From an uncultured Eubacteriales bacterium (GTDB lineage: Bacteria; Bacillota; Clostridia; Peptostreptococcales; Anaerovoracaceae), in contig UQOC01000066.1 of NCBI GenBank assembly GCA_900542565.1, forward strand, positions 1 to 10,728: 10,728 bases of DNA. The letters run 5' to 3'. The notes beneath the pieces are model-generated. The model saw only the letters and a program-made list of their open reading frames with translations, had not been told where the DNA came from and ran no database searches. The translations under genes and the position numbers were made by a program. Below are positions 6,983 to 10,728 of the stretch, piece by piece (the stretch's first letter is position 1; the number at the start of each line of letters is the position of its first letter).

Positions 6983-7240
6983 TTTTTCCCTCCTGACAAT
7001 GGGAGTATGGACCGATACAAAAGAAAATATTCTTGTGTGTTTTCCGCCGGTGTAAAGTTCTCTTTCCTCAAGTTTTTCTTTATCTGGAGAACTCCGATAG
7101 AGTTTAGACGGGAAAAAATATCAAAGAAAGTTCTTTGAAAGATGTTTTAAGAACAGTTGAGAACCTTATTAAGGAAAAAGGTTCTCAAGACAAAGGAGTT
7201 TTGAAAGAAAGAGAACCGAAAGGTTCCCGGCAATGCGTGA
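6983..7240. repeat. gene-free stretch with clustered inverted repeats
   Basis: No gene is supported here. It holds four inverted repeats. AGTTCTC (7056-7062) pairs with GAGAACT (7087-7093). TCAAAGAA (7121-7128) pairs with TTCTTTGA (7131-7138). TTGAGAACCTT (7157-7167) pairs with AAGGTTCTCAA (7178-7188). GAACC (7213-7217) pairs with GGTTC (7222-7226) around a GAAA loop. Three of the four share a GAGAAC/GTTCTC core. On the minus strand the second repeat is followed by TATTTTTT, so it might act as a weak terminator ahead of spoIIR. A regulatory region, small RNA or old mobile-element debris are all possible. Confidence 0.55.
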
Positions 7241-7470
7241 AGATCGAGAAAAGAGAACTTTTTGCTGGCGGAAAGTGCCCTTTACCCGGAGGACTTTACG
7301 GTACGCCGTCGCACCGCAGTATCCCTTGAGCCAATAAAGCCCTCCCTTTACCGGCTTATCTCTTTTGACAGGATGAATTCCAAAAAGGCCGTAGTCGCCT
7401 GATTGAACTTGCGCGTATTGCTGTAGACAGCATAGATACTGGTTTTGAAAGGCTCCCCTTCTATCAGGCG
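7241..7470 (+). pseudogene. possible remnant of a LysR-type regulator C-terminus
   Basis: From 7241 to a TGA at 7399-7401 one frame reads a protein-like segment that includes SLEPIKPSLYRLISFDRMNS. This resembles the end of LysR substrate-binding domains, where a beta strand with LYR precedes a terminal helix. The terminal helix seems to continue in another frame as LIELARIAVDS (7399-7431), so one frameshift near 7395-7400 would restore it. No start, ribosome site or helix-turn-helix is present upstream. That second frame runs without a stop into the lactate permease remnant. The family call rests on pattern resemblance only. Confidence 0.35.
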
Positions 7471-7473
7471 CTT

Positions 7474-7899
7474 TTGGAAAGAAGAGGAGAAGTGACTCTG
7501 GTGTTCCTTCTGTGTACTGCTTCCATAATGATGGATGGAGGGATGACGGAGATCCTCTCAACGACCATAGTCAGATGGACAGGTTCGGGCTATTCATTTA
7601 TGGCTGCTCTGATAGGAACTCTTGGGACATTTATCACCGGGACAAATACCAACTCAAACATATTGTTTGGATCGCTACAGGAGACAGCGGCGCTTTCCCT
7701 TTTCCTGTCCCCTGCCCTCATGTGTGCCGTCCAGTCCATTGCGGCTTCCGTAGGAGGCACCATAGGCCCGACCAATACGGCATTGGTGGCGGCGGTCGCG
7801 GGAAAAAGCGGAAAAGAAACCGAAATATATTCTTATACCATACCGGTCACACTGGCAGTGACTTTGCTGCTGGGAGCGGTAAACGCAGTTTTCATCTGA
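7474..7899 (+). pseudogene. C-terminal remnant of an LctP-family L-lactate permease
   Basis: The 141-residue frame matches only the last quarter of LctP/GlcA-type lactate/glycolate permeases, which normally have about 500-550 residues. Diagnostic parts are ASIMMDGGMTEIL (16-28), ITGTNTNSNILFG (54-66) and GTIGPTNTAL (95-104), with hydrophobic segments between and at the C-terminus. The ten or so upstream membrane helices are missing, so it cannot be a working permease of this type. The frame has no ATG near its beginning (TTG 7474 or GTG 7492 would be needed) and stays open leftward into a possible regulator remnant, which suggests a deletion joined two genes. The remaining part has no internal stop, so decay may be recent or the fragment may still be translated. 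Confidence 0.72.
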
Positions 7900-7953
7900 T
7901 GTGTATATACTGCAGCTTTGCTGTCGTATAGATATGAGCTCATAGTCCGTTAT

Positions 7954-7959
7954 TATACT
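7954..7959 (+). promoter_or_regulatory. candidate -10 box for the transporter-peptidase operon
   Basis: TATACT lies 22 nt before the transporter ATG at 7982. No good -35 box occurs 16-18 nt upstream, so an activator might be needed or the call may be wrong. A start from here would fall near 7966, downstream of the first base of ATG 7964. Confidence 0.35.
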
Positions 7960-7969
7960 TAGAATGATT

Positions 7970-7975
7970 AGGAGA
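7970..7975 (+). promoter_or_regulatory. ribosome binding site deciding the transporter start
   Basis: AGGAGA ends 6 nt before ATG 7982. The in-frame ATG at 7964 has no ribosome site, so 7982 is the chosen start. Confidence 0.75.
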
Positions 7976-7981
7976 GAAAAG

Positions 7982-9385
7982 ATGGAAAAGAAGAAAAAGT
8001 CTGTCAAGATACCGCATACTTTTGTACTGCTTTTCGTCCTGGTTATCATCTGTGCCATCGCAACATGGATCATACCGGCAGGAACATATGATTATGTGGT
8101 AGACGAGAACACAGGAAGAGAAGTAGTCGATCCGGATTCATTCCATTTTGTTGAAGGCCAGGGAGTCGGGCCTTTTGACATGATGCTGGAGTTTATCAAA
8201 GGAATGGAGGATTCCTCTGATATCATCTTCCTTATTTTCATCGTAGGCGGATCATTTATGATCTTGCAGGACACCGGAGCGATGACCGCAGGAGTTCATG
8301 CAATGGCGAGAAAATTCGGAAAACGGCAGAACATCGTATTGCTGTTATTTATGTTCCTGTTTTCCGTATTGGGTGGTACAATGGGAATGGCAGAGGAAGT
8401 CATCGTGTTCATACCTCTTCTGGCGTCCCTGTGCAAAGAGCTCAAACTTGACCGCATGGTGGCCCTTGCTGTGGTCATGATAGGCGCCAGGGTAGGATTT
8501 ACCACAGGACTCATCAATCCGTTCACCGTCGGAGTTGCCCAGGGGATAGCCGGACTGCCTCTTTATTCCGGCCTTTGGTACAGGCTGATCTGGTACGGCA
8601 TAATCCTGGTGATAACAGGCTGGTACATAATGCGTTATGTAAGAAAGATCAGGAAAGACCCTACCCTCAGCATCATGTATGGAGTAGAAGTTGAAGGCGG
8701 TGAAGATGAAGAGGATGAGGGGGCAGGATATGCTCTTGACGGCAGAAAGACTGCAACCATCATCATGTTCTTTGCCGGACTTATCTTCATGGTATTCGGC
8801 GTGTTTGAATGGGGATGGTTCATGGAAGAGATCGCTACCCTCTTCCTCCTCATGGGTATTTTGGGCGGCCTTATATGCGGTATGAAACCAAACGAGGTTG
8901 CCAAGTCATTCATAAAAGGCGCCAAGGAATTCTGCTTCGCCGCATTGGTAGTAGGCGTTGCCAGAGCTGTAATGCTTACCCTGCAGGACGGCGGGATAAT
9001 AGACACGGTGGTTTACTACACTGCAAGCGTGCTGGACGGACTGCCAAAGGTGATAGCCGCCAACGGAATGTATGCATTCCAGACCATATTGAACTTCTTC
9101 ATCCCGTCAGGCTCAGGACTGGCTGCGACCACCATGCCTATAATGACGCCGCTGGCAGATGCTCTTGATATTTCAAGACAGACCGCCGTTCTGGCATATC
9201 ACTACGGAGATGGGTTCACAAACCTGATATTCCCGACCACAGGAAGCCTTATGGCCGCAGTTGCAGTATCAAAAGTGCCGTTTGAAAGGTATCTGAAGTG
9301 GGTAATGCCGCTGTGCGCCATCTGGATAGTCATAGGAATCGCATCCATGACCATAGCTACTTTGATAAACCTTGGTCCATTCTAA
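7982..9385 (+). CDS. YfcC/DcuC-family membrane transporter, 467 aa
   Basis: An integral membrane carrier of the YfcC branch of the DcuC/ArcD-like superfamily, whose members move C4-dicarboxylates, basic amino acids or related solutes. The first helix is about 12-32, followed by an extracytoplasmic-type loop with the family pattern IPAGTYDY (31-38). Other signatures are GGTMGMAEEVIVFIPL (131-146), GARVGFTTGLINPFTVGVAQ (168-187) and PSGSGLAATTMPIM (375-388). The last leads to YHYGDGFTNLIFPTTG (406-421), the repeated hairpin/substrate motif. Roughly ten to twelve hydrophobic segments are visible. A central loop (236-248) is very acidic, separating the two halves. The gene is 32 nt upstream of an M20 peptidase, suggesting that the substrate is a small peptide, acyl-amino acid or its hydrolysis product. 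The exact substrate is not deducible. Confidence 0.9.
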   Translation: MEKKKKSVKIPHTFVLLFVLVIICAIATWIIPAGTYDYVVDENTGREVVDPDSFHFVEGQGVGPFDMMLEFIKGMEDSSDIIFLIFIVGGSFMILQDTGAMTAGVHAMARKFGKRQNIVLLLFMFLFSVLGGTMGMAEEVIVFIPLLASLCKELKLDRMVALAVVMIGARVGFTTGLINPFTVGVAQGIAGLPLYSGLWYRLIWYGIILVITGWYIMRYVRKIRKDPTLSIMYGVEVEGGEDEEDEGAGYALDGRKTATIIMFFAGLIFMVFGVFEWGWFMEEIATLFLLMGILGGLICGMKPNEVAKSFIKGAKEFCFAALVVGVARAVMLTLQDGGIIDTVVYYTASVLDGLPKVIAANGMYAFQTILNFFIPSGSGLAATTMPIMTPLADALDISRQTAVLAYHYGDGFTNLIFPTTGSLMAAVAVSKVPFERYLKWVMPLCAIWIVIGIASMTIATLINLGPF

Positions 9386-9417
9386 AACCAGCATAAAGTC
9401 AGCAGGAGGTAATACAT

Positions 9418-10599
9418 ATGTTTTCCGGAGAATTGCTGGATAAGATCAGCAGATATATTGGAGAAAACCGGCAGGAAGCCCTGGATTTCTGGCGGGATCT
9501 TGTGAACTATGAAGGAAAGCACGGAGAAAAAGACAAGCTTCTCCTTACAGCCGGGTTCCTGAGAGAAAAATTTGAAAGCATAGGACTGGCAACAGAGGTA
9601 ATTGAAGTGGGAGAAGAAAATGCCCCTATAGTGACAGGTGTGCTCAATCCTGAGGTGCCGGGCAAGGAGATCCTTTTTACGGGTCACTACGATACCGTAT
9701 TTGCATCCGGTACCAAGGGAGACAAGCCTTTCCATATAGAGGACGGCAAGGCTTACGGTCCGGGCTGCTGCGATATGAAAGGCGGGATCACCGTTGCTTT
9801 CTTTGTGGCAAAGGCTCTGAAAGAGTTCGGCTTCAAAGACGCACCGGTCAGGCTGTTCTTTGTGGGTGACGAAGAAGTCAACCATCAGGGCGGCAAAGCC
9901 ATAGAGATGTTCAAGGAATATACCAGGGACATCAGGGTAGCCTTTAACATGGAAAACCGGTACGAAAGCGGACAGCTTTGCGTAGGCAGAAAAGGGTGTT
10001 ATGAATTTAAGTGCATAGTGCATGGAGTGGCCGCCCATCCGGGACATGCTTATGACGACGGGCGCAATGCCATAGAAGAAATGAGCCGCAAGATAATCCA
10101 GCTCCAGGCCATTACTCCAAAGGAAAAAGACCGCGATTACTCTGTATGCGTCAGCACCATAAAGGGCGGTACTGTGGTAAACGGAGTGCCTGACCACTGC
10201 GAGATAATGATGGATGTAAGAGTCAAGTCCCTCAAGGCCCTCCAGGAATGCCGCAAGAAGATGGAGGAAGTCTGTGCTGTGACATATATCGATGGAACTT
10301 CAACAGAGCTTATAATGACCGACGCCATGATACCGTTTGAATCAACCCCGCAGGTGCTGTCGGCATATAAGGCCGTCAAGGAGATCAGCGATGAGATCGG
10401 CGGTACAGTAACCGGAAGCATTGTGGTAGGCGGCTCGTCGGATGCCGCATATATAGCGGCAAACGGTGCCAAGGTCGTATGCCAGTGCGGCGTCAGCGGA
10501 GCGTTCACTCACAATGTCAAAGAATATGCTGTAGTAGAATCCCTGTACGAAGCGATCAGACTATTCATCTGTGCAGTTTACGGATACGAAAGATTCTGA
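9418..10599 (+). CDS. M20-family zinc carboxypeptidase (glutamate carboxypeptidase-like)
   Basis: A two-zinc exopeptidase or amidohydrolase of 393 residues. The catalytic domain carries FTGHYDTV (87-94) with zinc ligand His90. Bridging Asp119 is in GPGCCDMKGG (114-123). GDEEVN (150-155) has catalytic Glu152 and ligand Glu153. Glu179 is the expected third-site ligand, and His365 in GAFTHNVKEYA is the final ligand. The lid/dimer domain (about 188-300) has RKGCYEF (191-197) and AAHPGHAYDDGRNAI (205-219). Order and spacing match CPG2-type glutamate carboxypeptidases and ArgE/DapE relatives. There is no signal peptide, so it acts in the cytoplasm. Two adjacent cysteines (117-118) precede Asp119, where Ala is usual at 118. 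AGGAGGT lies just before the ATG, and the transporter stop is 32 nt upstream, so the pair is likely one operon. The peptidase would process what the transporter imports. Confidence 0.91.
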   Translation: MFSGELLDKISRYIGENRQEALDFWRDLVNYEGKHGEKDKLLLTAGFLREKFESIGLATEVIEVGEENAPIVTGVLNPEVPGKEILFTGHYDTVFASGTKGDKPFHIEDGKAYGPGCCDMKGGITVAFFVAKALKEFGFKDAPVRLFFVGDEEVNHQGGKAIEMFKEYTRDIRVAFNMENRYESGQLCVGRKGCYEFKCIVHGVAAHPGHAYDDGRNAIEEMSRKIIQLQAITPKEKDRDYSVCVSTIKGGTVVNGVPDHCEIMMDVRVKSLKALQECRKKMEEVCAVTYIDGTSTELIMTDAMIPFESTPQVLSAYKAVKEISDEIGGTVTGSIVVGGSSDAAYIAANGAKVVCQCGVSGAFTHNVKEYAVVESLYEAIRLFICAVYGYERF

Positions 10600-10607
10600 C
10601 AAATAAA

Positions 10608-10728
10608 ATGACAGTCTATGGCCGCAGCTTTTATGGCCCGGCCATAGACTGCCGGCAGGTCAGGGACATATATTATGTAAAGGCCCTTGAGATGTACGGG
10701 CACAGGGATATTATCGGCGGCAGCAACA
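10608..10728 (+). CDS. possible partial gene, N-terminal 40 codons
   Basis: ATG at 10608, 8 nt after the peptidase stop, opens a frame that stays open to the window edge. The composition is protein-like, with CRQVRDIYYVKALEMYGHRD (16-35), but I recognise no family. The ribosome site is weak (GAAAGA far upstream). A 12-bp inverted repeat lies inside the first codons. If real, it is a third gene of the transporter-peptidase operon; otherwise it is intergenic. Confidence 0.35.
   Translation, partial: MTVYGRSFYGPAIDCRQVRDIYYVKALEMYGHRDIIGGSN
10612..10651. repeat. 12-bp perfect inverted repeat after the peptidase gene
   Basis: CAGTCTATGGCC (10612-10623) pairs with GGCCATAGACTG (10640-10651) across 16 nt. 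On the plus strand no T tract follows. On the minus strand TCATTTTATTTG follows, so it could end a converging gene located right of the window. Confidence 0.55.

Noticed and set aside
6983..7055. Sigma-F promoter of spoIIR
   Set aside because: Expected from the family, but no pair of boxes with proper spacing could be found by eye.
6983..7240. CRISPR array
   Set aside because: The repeated unit is only 6-7 nt, occurs in both orientations and has no regular spacing.
7135..7329. Plus-strand 64-codon frame
   Set aside because: It is Lys/Glu-rich because of the purine-rich repeat cluster, crosses two hairpins and has no ribosome site.
7169..7561. Minus-strand open frame of 130 codons
   Set aside because: It overlaps the permease and regulator remnants on the other strand and crosses the repeat cluster; no motif or ribosome site was seen.
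10612..10651. Rho-independent terminator for the peptidase operon on the plus strand
   Set aside because: The hairpin is perfect, but no T tract follows on the plus strand and an open frame continues through it.

Overview
The window looks like chromosome from a spore-forming anaerobic Firmicute of the class Clostridia. SpoIIR (6245-6982, minus) is a sporulation checkpoint protein restricted to endospore formers. The citrate branch uses an LeuA-like protein that best fits an anaerobe-type (Re)-citrate synthase instead of the usual GltA. Ribosome binding sites are strong AGGAGG types. No narrower taxon can be supported from sequence alone.

Left part (1-5203, minus strand): a tightly packed operon running right to left. 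The order is (Re)-citrate synthase-like enzyme (GTG start at 5052), FCD-type GntR regulator, short single-chain aconitase, and NAD(P)-isocitrate dehydrogenase, which is cut by the left window edge. The first two genes overlap by ATGA, the next junction has 1 nt, and the last has 11 nt. Together the enzymes would convert oxaloacetate plus acetyl-CoA to 2-oxoglutarate, the oxidative route to glutamate in anaerobes with a partial TCA cycle. A near-consensus promoter lies upstream on the minus strand. Two adjacent GTATAC palindromes lie on its -10 and start region and are a candidate operator for the GntR protein. A leader of about 115 nt with several hairpins separates the promoter from the GTG start.

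Middle (5204-7981): a divergent alpha/beta hydrolase with an intact Ser-Asp-His triad (plus), then a 41-codon open frame of unknown status, a bidirectional terminator, and spoIIR (minus). Next comes a stretch of about 250 nt dense in inverted repeats built on GAGAAC/GTTCTC. It is followed by gene debris: a possible LysR C-terminal remnant with a frame disruption, running in frame into the last ~140 residues of an LctP-family lactate permease.

Right part (7982-10728, plus): a YfcC/DcuC-family membrane transporter and, 32 nt downstream, an M20-family zinc carboxypeptidase resembling glutamate carboxypeptidase. They are probably co-transcribed and could form an uptake-and-hydrolysis pair for a peptide or acylated amino acid. 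An open frame starting 8 nt after the peptidase stop runs off the right edge and contains a 12-bp perfect inverted repeat.

No tRNA, rRNA, CRISPR array, insertion sequence or prophage was seen. The most interesting material is regulatory: the operator/promoter overlap and structured leader of the citrate operon, and the GAGAAC repeat cluster.
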